Source: CALBZH01 sp964538515 (lineage in GTDB: Bacteria; Desulfobacterota; Syntrophobacteria; Syntrophobacterales; Syntrophobacteraceae). From it: a stretch of 55,511 nucleotides of DNA. Where the stretch lies: positions 1 to 55,511 of the forward strand of contig CAZIEW010000031.1 of assembly GCA_964538515.1 (NCBI GenBank), written 5' to 3'. Numbering within the stretch: position 1 is the first letter of the stretch; every line of letters starts with the position of its first letter. This document shows positions 24,939 to 33,653 of the stretch, piece after piece. A model generated the notes under the pieces. The model saw nothing but the letters and a program-made list of their open reading frames with translations, made no database searches and was not told the DNA's origin. The translations under genes were made by a program, and so were the position numbers.

Positions 24939-25506
24939 CCAGACGACATTGGCTGACTTTTTTGTTTGGACGGAATCGACAGATGCACGGCTGGAAGCGT
25001 TGGAATCGGAGGCGTTGGTTGCCGACCTTCGGGCCAGACTGGCCAAGCAATTCGACGGCCTGCGCTGGTCGGCTGTCTGGGACGCCGTGAAAGGTCAGGT
25101 GGAGAAGCTTCTGGAGATTCGTTTCGTGGACATCTTTCTGGGGGCGTGGACGAAATACGAGGAGCTTAGGAAGTACTGTGATCCCGATCTTCATTCCCCC
25201 CAAGAAACGCACCTGGTGCCTCTGGTGGAGCATTCCATCACGTCGACGCATAAGCCCGCCGTGGAAATCGAGATTGGGGAGCTCTTTCGGGAAAGCATTC
25301 CCTTCGAGATCGCGCTCACCGCGAGCCTGAGCGGGATGCTGCTCCAGATCCGTGGAGGAAAGATTTTAAAGGTCTATACCGGACGGTGCCAGGGGAGCGG
25401 GAGCGTCACGTGCTCGGGGGTATCCCTGATGGAAAAGGAGACCTCCCCCATTCAATTGCCCGGGGTCATGGACCTTGGTGAGGGAGTCGCCATCGAGCTT
25501 GCGTGA
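24928..25506 (+). CDS. Unknown protein coupled to the PASTA gene
   Basis: 192 residues, no signal peptide or TM seen. The N-terminal half is helical (DARLEALESEALVADLRARL; VWDAVKGQVEKLLEIRFVDI). The second half is beta-rich (VPLVEHSITSTHKPAVEIEI; PFEIALTASLSGMLLQIRGG; ILKVYTGRCQGSGSVTCSGV). The ATG at 24928 overlaps the PASTA gene by 11 bases and has GAGGA seven bases upstream; an ATG at 24916 is possible. Family not recognised. Tight coupling suggests it binds the cytoplasmic tail of the PASTA protein. Confidence 0.75.
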   Translation: MVDDQTTLADFFVWTESTDARLEALESEALVADLRARLAKQFDGLRWSAVWDAVKGQVEKLLEIRFVDIFLGAWTKYEELRKYCDPDLHSPQETHLVPLVEHSITSTHKPAVEIEIGELFRESIPFEIALTASLSGMLLQIRGGKILKVYTGRCQGSGSVTCSGVSLMEKETSPIQLPGVMDLGEGVAIELA

Positions 25507-25549
25507 CGTTGAGCCTCCCGAGGCCAGGCGAATCGATCGCAGTCAGCAC

Positions 25550-26554
25550 TTATCCGGCAACTTCGGACACAGTCTCCACGCATTCTCGAAACTGTGCTTC
25601 CGCAAGCGCAATTCCGGGTCGCCATCGGCTCGCCTTCTGATTTTCAGGACGCCGGATAAGCTCGGCGAGCTGCTCCAGCAGGCACAGGGCGTGCACCAAC
25701 CGATGATCCTTGTGGAAATCCCCGGTCCGCTCGCGGGAGAGATAGTCGCGGCACAGGGGGAGCAATGTCCGTTCTTCCGACCGAAGAAGCGCCCAGGCCA
25801 GGTACGTATGGCTCATGTAGAACCGGGGCCGCGGCTCGATGTGCCAGCCCACAATCCCAATTTCCCCGTTTTCGCATAACAGCAAGTGCTCAGGATGCAT
25901 CGCCGTGTGGGAAAGATTGTTCCCCACCACGGGAATGTGGATGGAAAGGTGCCCGTCGAGCTGTTCTTGAAACCGCCGCAGGGGCGCATCGGTCCACACG
26001 CCCGAAGACGTGATCAGCTCGGAGGCTCTCGCCGTGAGCTGGCGAGCCCAGTGAAAGGATCCGGCGATCTGAAGACGGGTGGGCATGGGCTTCACGGAAT
26101 CGGATCGAGCACGGCTTTGCGGAGGCGCGGCTGAATCCATCGAATTCCAGCCGGGAGGGATGCGGCTTTTGTTGAGCTTCTCCTCGAGGAAGGGCACAAG
26201 GCTCAAGGAGCGCATCATGGCTCTGAATCTCCCGATGAGCTCAAAAACGGTTTCGACGATATCCGGTGTGTCGAACACTCCATCGGCAAGCACCTGACCG
26301 GGAATGGACGCGTATAGCAGGTACTGGTCTTCTGGATTCGAAAGCGGAAGCGGATGGCGGAAATGAGGATGCAGCATCTTGAAGCTGCGCAGCATTTCGA
26401 CGCTTTTGTCCTCGGGCCGGTTGGGCTTGGCGATCCAGGTTTCACCGGAGCTGTCGGTCAGCAGCCAACTTGTCTGTGAATGGGGAGCAAGAGCGGGCTC
26501 GCCGGTCGTGACGATCCCGTAACGGCTGCACAGTGCGCGCAAGGTCTCGTGCAT
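25550..26554 (-). CDS. APH/CotS-fold protein with degenerate active site
   Basis: 334 residues with the layout of aminoglycoside-phosphotransferase-like kinases. The N-lobe carries a candidate ATP-site Lys (TWIAKPNRPEDKS), then a hinge region (YLLYASIPGQVLADG). The C-lobe catalytic loop is NLSHTAMHPEHLLLCENGEI followed by GIVGWH. Active members have HxDxxxxN and IDW here. The catalytic Asp is Ala, the Asn is His, and the metal-binding Asp is Gly. It is therefore probably a pseudokinase or ligand-binding relative. It lies convergent to the PASTA gene and divergent from the partner-switch genes. Confidence 0.7.
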   Translation of the reverse strand: MHETLRALCSRYGIVTTGEPALAPHSQTSWLLTDSSGETWIAKPNRPEDKSVEMLRSFKMLHPHFRHPLPLSNPEDQYLLYASIPGQVLADGVFDTPDIVETVFELIGRFRAMMRSLSLVPFLEEKLNKSRIPPGWNSMDSAAPPQSRARSDSVKPMPTRLQIAGSFHWARQLTARASELITSSGVWTDAPLRRFQEQLDGHLSIHIPVVGNNLSHTAMHPEHLLLCENGEIGIVGWHIEPRPRFYMSHTYLAWALLRSEERTLLPLCRDYLSRERTGDFHKDHRLVHALCLLEQLAELIRRPENQKASRWRPGIALAEAQFRECVETVSEVAG

Positions 26555-26963
26555 CGAGCATTCCTCTGGCTGGGGAAGAGATCCGTCGGTTGGGAAAGGC
26601 CGGGTTGGGATTCACGGCCGTTGGTGATTGCCCTTAGCCAAGGGTTCTGGTTTCGGCTGTCAGGGAGAGAGGCTGGAAGCCGTTAGACTGAAACCAGAAC
26701 ACTGAAGCCCGAAGCCAGCGGTCTCGAATTGATCGCGAAGCGCCGAGCCCAGCGCCTTTTATTCTTTTCCAGGATATCACGGCGAAAAGGGTTGCGACCA
26801 TTATTATGTGCCGCCCGGCCTGATGCACTCATGGGAACGGGGCACCCAGCCGATACTATTCGAGAATCGACGGGATAACGCAGTCGTCTCGATCCTTTTC
26901 AGCGGTTTCCGGATGCAGTGGGGAACGGGAGCCGCATCAAGCCTGCAAGGAAAGCTCTCCAGT
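26555..26963. other. Intergenic region with inverted repeat
   Basis: Divergent region between the APH-like gene and the RsbW-like gene. An 11-bp perfect inverted repeat, GTTCTGGTTTC at 26644-26654 and GAAACCAGAAC at 26690-26700, is the only clear structure. An open frame from 26808 could extend the RsbW-like protein, but its translation has no family-like sequence before residue 53. Confidence 0.45.
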
Positions 26964-27371
26964 ATGAAAAGCTTGGAAGTAGGAGCGCGCCTGGACTCGC
27001 TGAAAGTCGTCCAGGAATTTGTGATCCCTGATGTCGAAGCGATGAATGGCTCGGAGGAGTTGATTCAGGACATCAAGCTGGTGTTGGAGGAGGTCTTCAC
27101 GAACATCGCTTTCTATGCCTATCCGGGTGAGGAAGGGACTGTCCGCCTGACCAGTTTCCGGGGCTCGGAAGGGACCTGCTGCATCCGTTTTGAGGACACC
27201 GGAATCCCATTCAATCCTTTGGAGTTTCAAGAGGTCGATCTGGAACAGGAATTCTCCGAGAGGGAGATCGGAGGGCTCGGCATCCATCTGGTGAAGCGGT
27301 TGGCTCACGAAGTCCATTACCGAAGGGAAGGGCAGTCCAATGTTCTGATCGTCTGTTTCCGCATCGATTAA
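26964..27371 (+). CDS. RsbW-like anti-sigma/serine kinase ATPase
   Basis: 135 residues, the usual size for a stand-alone HATPase_c protein of the RsbW/SpoIIAB type. The N box is LVLEEVFTNIAFYAY, the G1 box FEDTGIPFNP and the G2 box GGLGIHLVKRL. Such proteins bind sigma factors or other targets and phosphorylate STAS partners on Ser. The ATG at 26964 follows AAGGAAAG. The STAS gene follows after 42 bp and a SpoIIE-type phosphatase comes next, a complete partner-switching set. No sigma factor gene lies in the window, so the target is unknown. Confidence 0.87.
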   Translation: MKSLEVGARLDSLKVVQEFVIPDVEAMNGSEELIQDIKLVLEEVFTNIAFYAYPGEEGTVRLTSFRGSEGTCCIRFEDTGIPFNPLEFQEVDLEQEFSEREIGGLGIHLVKRLAHEVHYRREGQSNVLIVCFRID

Positions 27372-27413
27372 GCAATCTTGCATTCGAGATCCATCAACTG
27401 AAAGGAGCGCATC

Positions 27414-27794
27414 ATGTCTTTAACCGTTTCATCGGTCGAGAAACAGCCCGGGGTCTTCATCGTGTCTGCTTTCGGATCGCTCGATACCAACACGCACCAG
27501 ATCCTCGAGAAGAAAATGGATTTTCTGATGACAAACGGTGCGGCCAAAGTGATCACGCTGGATATGAAAGACGTCGAGTACATCAGCAGCATGGGGGTTC
27601 GGGTCATCTTGAAAACCAAGAAAGAGCTGTCCAAGAAGGGCGGAGTGTTTCTCATCGCGCATGTGCAGCCCCAAATCAAGCGTGTCTTCGAAATCATCAA
27701 CGCGCTTCCGTCGCTGCAAATCTTTGCCAGCATCGAGGAGCTCGATGACTACCTTGCCGAGATGCAGCGCCAGGTCATCGACGGACATGCCTGA
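27414..27794 (+). CDS. STAS anti-anti-sigma factor (RsbV-like)
   Basis: 126 residues. The STAS fold has the conserved phospho-serine loop DVEYISSMGVRVILK. GSLDTNTHQILEKKM and ALPSLQIFASIEEL match the family ends. It would be phosphorylated by the RsbW-like kinase just upstream and dephosphorylated by the SpoIIE-type phosphatase downstream. Strong AAAGGAG eight bases before the ATG. Confidence 0.92.
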   Translation: MSLTVSSVEKQPGVFIVSAFGSLDTNTHQILEKKMDFLMTNGAAKVITLDMKDVEYISSMGVRVILKTKKELSKKGGVFLIAHVQPQIKRVFEIINALPSLQIFASIEELDDYLAEMQRQVIDGHA

Positions 27795-27883
27795 GCTCGA
27801 CATGCGGCTCCCGGACCCCGACATGATCGCAAACACCGTCCCGATCGCCCGGCATCGGGCCCCGTCCGGAGTGTGACGAATCC

Positions 27884-30574
27884 ATGAGCACGGGATCTAC
27901 CAGCCACAGCGGCGTCCTCAGGGCCATCCTGCTTGCTTCATCGCTCTGCGTTCTGCTCTTTGCGTGTCTTTCCTACCGCCAGGAGAAGACGTTTAGCAAT
28001 CCCATTGCCTTTGCCCTCACGGACGACCGGATCTATGTGCTGGAAAAGGAGAGGAACACGCTTCTCGAGCTCACCTGTCATGCCCCGGGAGAGTCCCTCG
28101 AGGCGGTGGCGGCCCGCCAGATCGAGCCGGACGACGCCGACCGCTACTACATGGTGAGAAAGCTCTACCCGGCTCCCGAGGGCATCGTCGCTCAGAGCTG
28201 GATTTACAGTCTGCAAACCCGCGAATTCCTGGGTTACCGTTTCTCGATGTACGCCAGCCCATCGGCCAGTCCCCGGACGCTGCTCACGATCATCTTCAAG
28301 AACCCCCTGCGGTACCCGGAAATGGCCTATGCCCATGACGACGCCGGGAACCATTATTTCGTACAGAACATCCTGTACCAGCTCAACATCTGGAAGATCC
28401 CGGCATCGTCGGAAGAAGTCCGCATCTATGGAGATCAGGTCCCCCCTGAAGTGGAAACGATGGGGGAAAGGAACGGCCCTCTCGACCAGTGGGAATGGAT
28501 CACGATTGGTCCCGAGGGCAGCGTGTACGTCTCATCTGGGAGCTCCGGCAGAATTGCTCACTATGCGCCGAACGGCGATCGCATTGGGGAGATCGGCTCC
28601 GTGGGCTTCGAGCAAGAAGACCTGCTCGCTCCGGACGAGATCTTCTTTGTCCGGCCTTCCCCTCTTGAGCCTCCTCTACTGACGGTTGCCAGCAAAGGAG
28701 CTCGAAGCTGGGTCCAATTCGACGCGACGGGGAAGGCCCTTCGGACCTTCGAGCCCCTGAAGAACGGTTACCCCTTTCCCGACATTCTGGTGGGCCCCCT
28801 CCATTTCGACTCAAAGACCGGCGGTGGCTGCAGCTTCGATCTCGCCAACCGAAATTTCATCACGTTCGATACGTCGTTCAAAGCGGTCAGCACCTACCGA
28901 ATCCGGTTTCCGTGGCGAACCGGTTTTCTGATCGCCCTGTCCCTGCTCCCCGCCGGACTCGCCCTTCGCCGGAGACCTTTTGGCAGCGCGATCGCAGCCG
29001 TTCGGTTTCCGATCTTTTTCAAGCTCCTCGTGCCCCTGGTGATTCTGATCCTCATCACGGCGCGGAGTGTTGGAACCAGTGTGCACGCCATCATGCAGGC
29101 AGAGGTCGCGGCCGAGTCGTTGAGGCGATCGGAAAGCCTCGCCCACGCGACGTTGAGCAGCCTCTCACTTAGCGATCTCAAAGCCATTCAGAGACCGGAA
29201 GACCGCGAGGGGCCGGTCTACGAGAAGGTTCATTCCACGATCGCCCGCATCGTCGACGGACGGGAAGTCGAGCAGACGCCCAAATGGATTCTGCACAAGA
29301 TCCGGGACGGCCGCTACTACTATGGCGTCAACATCTGGCGAGGGGCTATCTTCATGCCGTGCATTCTCCCGAAAGATCGAACGATGTTCTTCCGGGCACT
29401 TGAAGAGAAAAGGCCCCAGCACGGACGGTTCGTCGATGATGAGGGGGAGTGGTTCAGCCATCTGTCTCCCGTATTGGACGAGAACGGAAACGTGATTTAC
29501 GTTCTGGAGCTGTATCGTTTGGCCGAGGAGCTCAACCGGGCCGAGCGGCAGGTCTCGCGCAAAATCAACGAGGTCGTGGCCGTGACCATCCTGGCCACTG
29601 TCACGCTTGCCCTGATCATTTCTTATGTGATCACACGGCCGCTGCGACGCTTCAAGCGCGGGACCGAGCTGATCAGCCGAGGTGATTTCGAGCACTCCAT
29701 CGACATTCACTCCCGGGATGAGCTGGGAGACTTGTCGCGCGCTTTCAATAAGATGGCCGGGGATCTCAAGAGCTACACCCGGGAGATCGCCCGCGCCGCC
29801 GCCGAGAAGGAAAGTCTGGCCGGGGAGTTGCGGTTGGCGAGGCAGATCCAGCGGGAAATGCTGCCCCGGATGTTTCCTCCGCTCCCCGATGCGCCCGGCG
29901 TTTCCCTGTTCGCGGAGATGGAGCCGGCCAGGGAAGTCGGGGGCGATTACTACGATTTCTTTTTCGTGGATGAGGACCATTTGGGGGTCGTCGTGGCGGA
30001 CGTTTCTGGGAAAGGCGTCCCGGCTGCGCTCTTCATGATGCGGATTCGAGCCATGCTCAGGGGCAGTGCGGTTGGAAACCAGAGCCCCGCCGACACACTT
30101 TCGCGAATCAATCAAGCCATCGCCCCCGAAAACCCGTCCGCCATGTTCGTAACCGTGTTTTACTTCATCTGCCATATGGGCACGGGGCGCATCGCCTACT
30201 GCAACGCCGGCCTCAATCCGCCTTTCCTGCTGAGCGGCACTGGAGTGGCTGCAGTGGAATCAGAGGATGGGCACGGAAAAGGACTGCCGATTGGCATCAT
30301 GGACGATGCCGTTTACACGGATGCGCTCTTCGATTTAAAGCCTGATGAAGCACTGGTCGTCTTCACCGACGGCGTCACGGAATCGTGCAACAGTGACAAC
30401 GTGCTGTTCGGTGAAAAGCGGTTGGCGGAAACCCTCGCGAGTACTCCATGCGAGGACCCGCGAGCTATTTGCTCGGGCGTCCTCAACGACGTGAGAATCC
30501 ACCAGGGAGTCGCAACCCAGTCGGACGACATCACCATCTTAGCGTTCAAGCTCAGCGGGCGCCTGCAGTCTTGA
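27884..30574 (+). CDS. Membrane PP2C phosphatase (SpoIIE/RsbU type) with propeller-like sensor
   Basis: 896 residues. An N-terminal signal/TM (AILLASSLCVLLFACLSY) is followed by a periplasmic domain of about 320 residues with propeller-like repeats (ITIGPEGSVYVSSGSSGRIA; DPI-type blades). TMs lie near 345-365 and 383-400, then a second extracellular sensor to about 560, a TM and HAMP (ITRPLRRFKRGTELISRGDF). The SpoIIE phosphatase follows: ELRLARQIQREMLPR, EVGGDYYDFF, VVVADVSGKGVPAAL, AYCNAGLNPPFL, VVFTDGVTES, QSDDITILAFK. The metal-binding Asp residues are present. It dephosphorylates the STAS protein upstream, coupling an envelope signal to partner switching. Confidence 0.92.
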   Translation: MSTGSTSHSGVLRAILLASSLCVLLFACLSYRQEKTFSNPIAFALTDDRIYVLEKERNTLLELTCHAPGESLEAVAARQIEPDDADRYYMVRKLYPAPEGIVAQSWIYSLQTREFLGYRFSMYASPSASPRTLLTIIFKNPLRYPEMAYAHDDAGNHYFVQNILYQLNIWKIPASSEEVRIYGDQVPPEVETMGERNGPLDQWEWITIGPEGSVYVSSGSSGRIAHYAPNGDRIGEIGSVGFEQEDLLAPDEIFFVRPSPLEPPLLTVASKGARSWVQFDATGKALRTFEPLKNGYPFPDILVGPLHFDSKTGGGCSFDLANRNFITFDTSFKAVSTYRIRFPWRTGFLIALSLLPAGLALRRRPFGSAIAAVRFPIFFKLLVPLVILILITARSVGTSVHAIMQAEVAAESLRRSESLAHATLSSLSLSDLKAIQRPEDREGPVYEKVHSTIARIVDGREVEQTPKWILHKIRDGRYYYGVNIWRGAIFMPCILPKDRTMFFRALEEKRPQHGRFVDDEGEWFSHLSPVLDENGNVIYVLELYRLAEELNRAERQVSRKINEVVAVTILATVTLALIISYVITRPLRRFKRGTELISRGDFEHSIDIHSRDELGDLSRAFNKMAGDLKSYTREIARAAAEKESLAGELRLARQIQREMLPRMFPPLPDAPGVSLFAEMEPAREVGGDYYDFFFVDEDHLGVVVADVSGKGVPAALFMMRIRAMLRGSAVGNQSPADTLSRINQAIAPENPSAMFVTVFYFICHMGTGRIAYCNAGLNPPFLLSGTGVAAVESEDGHGKGLPIGIMDDAVYTDALFDLKPDEALVVFTDGVTESCNSDNVLFGEKRLAETLASTPCEDPRAICSGVLNDVRIHQGVATQSDDITILAFKLSGRLQS

Positions 30575-30668
30575 AGATGCCGGACGCCGACCATGAACGC
30601 ACGGTTCACGACTGCAAGAAGCACGTCGCCTTAAAGCGGTCGGGTATTCATCACCAAGACGGGAAGGC

Positions 30669-31526
30669 TCATGCCTTCAGGATCATGACCGGGCAGGGGG
30701 ATTCGAGGATCAGCCGGTCGAGAAACCTTCGGGTTACCCAACCGCCGATTCCCCGTACGGGCTGATAGGGGAGGAAAAGCATCCCGGTACGCTCCTCGAC
30801 AAGCATCCCGGAGACGGCCTTCGCGAGATCACGCGACTGCGGCGATTGTCGGGAAATCTCCTGGGGGAGGGATCCGTGAGCGCCCCGCTGCTGGCTCGCT
30901 TCTGGACCGGTATGGGAGTTGGGTGGAATCGGCTCGCAAAGGACGAGCTCGGCTCGCCGCCCCTTCGTGAAATCGAGGCGTGCCGAAAGCAGCCACGAGT
31001 CGTAAGCCTCGCAGATGTCCAAGGCTCGAGAGAAAGGCCTTGGATCGGGATCCGACTGCCAGTCCAGATAGAGGGCGCGCTCCCAGCGAATCTCGGTCCC
31101 CTCCGGGACGACCAGGATGTCCCCGGGAGATCGCGAGGCGAGCTTGACGGGCATCGTGGAGAAGAGCAGGTGTCGGAAAGTGCGGTGCGGCTCGCGCCCG
31201 AGCACGATGAGATCGAAACCGCCCTCGTGTGCTCGGCAGGCGATTCTCTGGTCGATCTCCCCCTCTTCGCAAATGACCCCGATCTCCATTTCCGAGGAGG
31301 CCGCCATGCTGAAGGCCTTGCTGAGGATCTCCCCGGATGGGCCCTCGATGGCGTTCTTGGGATTCTTGAGCCCCACAAGGCTCAGATCCCCTTCATAAGA
31401 AGGGGCCACGGCAATCGCCGTGACCCTCCCCTTGGCCCATCGGGCCAGCCGCATGGATTCTTGCAGAGCATGGAAGGCCGCGCTGGAGCCATCCAGCGCG
31501 ACCAGGATCTCTTTAAGTCTCCGCAT
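30669..31526 (-). CDS. Universal stress protein (UspA family)
   Basis: 285 residues. The first UspA domain is clear (LKEILVALDGSSAAFHALQE, FDLIVLGREPHRTFRHLLFS, SPGDILVVPEG). The second half is degenerate (TGMLFLPYQPV, LESPCPVMILKA). The classical ATP motif G-2x-G-9x-G is not evident. Its start overlaps the end of the TauE/SafE gene by 14 bases, so it is translated with the exporter. A regulatory or stress role on the exporter is inferred from that coupling. Confidence 0.85.
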   Translation of the reverse strand: MRRLKEILVALDGSSAAFHALQESMRLARWAKGRVTAIAVAPSYEGDLSLVGLKNPKNAIEGPSGEILSKAFSMAASSEMEIGVICEEGEIDQRIACRAHEGGFDLIVLGREPHRTFRHLLFSTMPVKLASRSPGDILVVPEGTEIRWERALYLDWQSDPDPRPFSRALDICEAYDSWLLSARLDFTKGRRAELVLCEPIPPNSHTGPEASQQRGAHGSLPQEISRQSPQSRDLAKAVSGMLVEERTGMLFLPYQPVRGIGGWVTRRFLDRLILESPCPVMILKA

Positions 31527-32577
31527 AAGCCTTTTCCGCAGAGTAGGTTGGGCGTCTAGCCTTCCACATGGCGCCCAGGATGATAACCGACCCCGTAAGA
31601 AGTGCCAGGCACATGAAAACGAAGCTCACTCGTGAAAGAACAACCACCGTGGAATCCGAGATCGTGAGAAGTCCCAGCTGTTTGAGATACTCGGGCACCG
31701 CCAGAGCGCGGCTCACCGCAACGATCAGCATGATGGTGCCCATGACCATCTTGATCATGTGCTCTTTGACGTACGTGGTGCCGATCGCGCCCAGCTGAAC
31801 CCCCAGAAGCGACCCGGCAAGGATGAGCAGAACCAGGCGAATGTCGACCATGCCGTGCATGGCCCAGTTGACGCTCCCAGCGAATCCCATGACGAAGGCG
31901 ATCACCAGCTCCGTTGCCGAGGACACGAGGCCGGAAGCACCCAGAACATAGATCATCCCCGGCACGCCGATGAATCCTCCAACCGCGATGGTCGCCGCCA
32001 GAACACCCGTCGCAAACCCGACCGGAATGGTAAACCACAGGGATATCCTGAGATTGGCGGTCTTGAAGGTGATCATGGGCGGCAAATGAATGCTTTGAAG
32101 CTTCTTCGCCAACGCTGCCACGGGCTCGCTGCCTTCGGATTTCGAGGACTTGAGGGCATCCCGGAAGACGTACCCACCCACGATGACGAGCACGGCCACG
32201 AAGGAGAGACTCACGTAAAGATTTGAGCCGGCTTGTCCCCATTTTGCAAGAATCATCTGCTGGATCTTGATCCCGACCTGGACACCGACACCAGCGGATG
32301 CGGCCATGACCAGCCCAAGCTTGATGTCCACCTGGCCGTATTTGAATCGCTTGATGGCCCCAACCAGCGCTTTGGGGAACTTGTGGCACATGTTGCTCGC
32401 CACGGCGACTGTTCCCGGAACTCCGAGGCTCATCATGCCCGGCGTGAGCACGAACGCCCCTCCGGATCCGATAAACCCGCTCACGAGTCCCCCGATGAAG
32501 CCAACAATGAAGAGAAACGAAATAGACAAGAAATCGAGCTGGATGAACTGGGTCACTCCCTGCAGTGCGTCGTGCAT
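31513..32577 (-). CDS. TauE/SafE-family sulfite/anion exporter
   Basis: 354 residues and about eight TM helices. Typical motifs are FIVGFIGGLVSGFIGSGGAFVLTPGMMSLG (shown in two parts: FIGGLVSGFIGSGGAF and LTPGMM) in the first half and TGVLAATIAVGGFIGVPGMI in the second, the inverted repeat of the family. Members export sulfite, sulfoacetate or other C1-C2 anions. In sulfur-metabolising bacteria they often accompany UspA proteins, as here on both sides. Substrate not determined. Confidence 0.9.
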   Translation of the reverse strand: MHDALQGVTQFIQLDFLSISFLFIVGFIGGLVSGFIGSGGAFVLTPGMMSLGVPGTVAVASNMCHKFPKALVGAIKRFKYGQVDIKLGLVMAASAGVGVQVGIKIQQMILAKWGQAGSNLYVSLSFVAVLVIVGGYVFRDALKSSKSEGSEPVAALAKKLQSIHLPPMITFKTANLRISLWFTIPVGFATGVLAATIAVGGFIGVPGMIYVLGASGLVSSATELVIAFVMGFAGSVNWAMHGMVDIRLVLLILAGSLLGVQLGAIGTTYVKEHMIKMVMGTIMLIVAVSRALAVPEYLKQLGLLTISDSTVVVLSRVSFVFMCLALLTGSVIILGAMWKARRPTYSAEKAYAET

Positions 32578-32622
32578 GATTGGACTCCTTCTAATGATGA
32601 GGACTTGGTCCGGACAAGGGAT

Positions 32623-33372
32623 TTACATTCTATGGAACGGGTTCACATAGGCATAAGTACGAGGCCTCTTCTGTGCCTGTTTCCGCGACTGCACAACCTT
32701 CTTTTCCGCCTGTCTGAGAGCGTCTTTCCTGACCGCTTCGATCCCCATGAGGGACCATAGGCTGCTCGCGAAGTTGCCGTGAGCAAATGAAAAGACAAAA
32801 ACGGTTGCGATGGGAAGCGCCGCATACAGTCCCCCGCGGGTAAAATACGACATCACCGTATCCGCGTTCATGAAGACCGCTGCGTAGAGCCCGGCGGAGA
32901 GCAATCCGTACGCGGCCGTGCGTGCCAAAAGAGTTGTCTTCGACGTTGTGCTCGCATTCATGATTCTTTCTCCCTTCGTTGAGTGTGTTGTAGGACTGAC
33001 CGTAAAGACTGGAATCGTGAGATCCCCAAGACCTTCGCTCTTGACAACTTCCGTATCCGCTACCACAAACGCAATCCGCTTCACCTGGCTTCTAACCGCG
33101 TCGATCGCAAGCTCGAGGTCCCCGAACTTCACGATGTGCTCGCAATGGACTCCTACCAGGGCTGCCCTTCGTTGGAGGTCTCGCGCGCTCCGCTCAGCGC
33201 GTCGCGCAAAGACCTCGCAGTTCCACAGAGGTCCGATGCTGAGCAGCACCAGACCGCAATCCATCCGTTCAGCCAGGTGAGCCGAGTATTCCCGAAGCTC
33301 ATTCGAGAGGTGATCCGAAGCGCTGATCACCAGGATCTTTCTCGGTTCAAGCTCTCGTGTGTCGTGCTCCAT
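32623..33372 (-). CDS. USP-like domain fused to a small membrane protein
   Basis: 249 residues in one frame. Residues 1-135 resemble a UspA/Rossmann half (PRKILVISASDHLSNELREY, CGLVLLSIGPLWNCEVFARR, RIAFVVADTEVVK, LTIPVFTVSP). Residues 138-249 form a two-TM protein (AAYGLLSAGLYAAVFM; ALPIATVFVFSFAHGNF) with a basic tail. An internal ATG at 32961 (MNAST) has its own AAGGGAGAAAG site, so the membrane part may also be made alone. That part resembles small proteins found beside TauE/SafE exporters. First gene of the exporter operon; ATG 33372 follows GGAGAGG. Confidence 0.78.
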   Translation of the reverse strand: MEHDTRELEPRKILVISASDHLSNELREYSAHLAERMDCGLVLLSIGPLWNCEVFARRAERSARDLQRRAALVGVHCEHIVKFGDLELAIDAVRSQVKRIAFVVADTEVVKSEGLGDLTIPVFTVSPTTHSTKGERIMNASTTSKTTLLARTAAYGLLSAGLYAAVFMNADTVMSYFTRGGLYAALPIATVFVFSFAHGNFASSLWSLMGIEAVRKDALRQAEKKVVQSRKQAQKRPRTYAYVNPFHRM

Positions 33373-33457
33373 CTCGCTGCCTCTCCGGGCCATCGTACCG
33401 TCCGTTTCTCTTTGCACGTTGCCGAAACACATCGAATCGTCGTGTCCTCTATCAATT

Positions 33458-33472
33458 ACAACTTGTGTACCA
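33458..33472 (-). promoter_or_regulatory. Candidate sigma-54 promoter of the exporter operon
   Basis: Minus strand reads TGGTACA-CAAG-TTGT: correct 10-base spacing after GG, but the -12 element has GT in place of GC. It would start about 75 bases before the first ATG. The palindrome array at 33551-33653 lies 80-190 bases upstream of it, normal for enhancer sites. Confidence 0.4.
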
Positions 33473-33550
33473 GGGGAGGATTTATGGGTTATGTATCTGA
33501 AATGCTTATTGTATTAGTCTGTCGTGCTCTGGGGCTGGCTCTGTGCTATA

Positions 33551-33653
33551 TTGCAATTTGCAACAGGCGAGAGGGTTTGAAATCGTAAGTAATGGAATGT
33601 ATTATCTTATTGCAGGATGCAACGCCGGAGAGCGGAGTGTTGCCATTTGCAAC
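33551..33653. repeat. Three copies of a TTGCA-N3-TGCAA palindrome (putative enhancer array)
   Basis: Site 1 at 33551-33563 is TTGCA-ATT-TGCAA, site 2 at 33610-33622 is TTGCA-GGA-TGCAA, and site 3 at 33640-33652 is TTGCC-ATT-TGCAA, embedded in the wider perfect repeat AGTGTTGC-N5-GCAACACT (33636-33656). All three are followed by C. Starts are 59 and 30 bases apart. They lie in the divergent region between the exporter operon and the Lon-receiver gene. Binding by the sigma-54 regulator at 35783-37132 is inference. Confidence 0.7.

Noticed and set aside
26808..26963. N-terminal extension of the RsbW-like protein
   Set aside because: The frame is open, but the added residues match nothing in the family and the ATG at 26964 has a ribosome-binding site.
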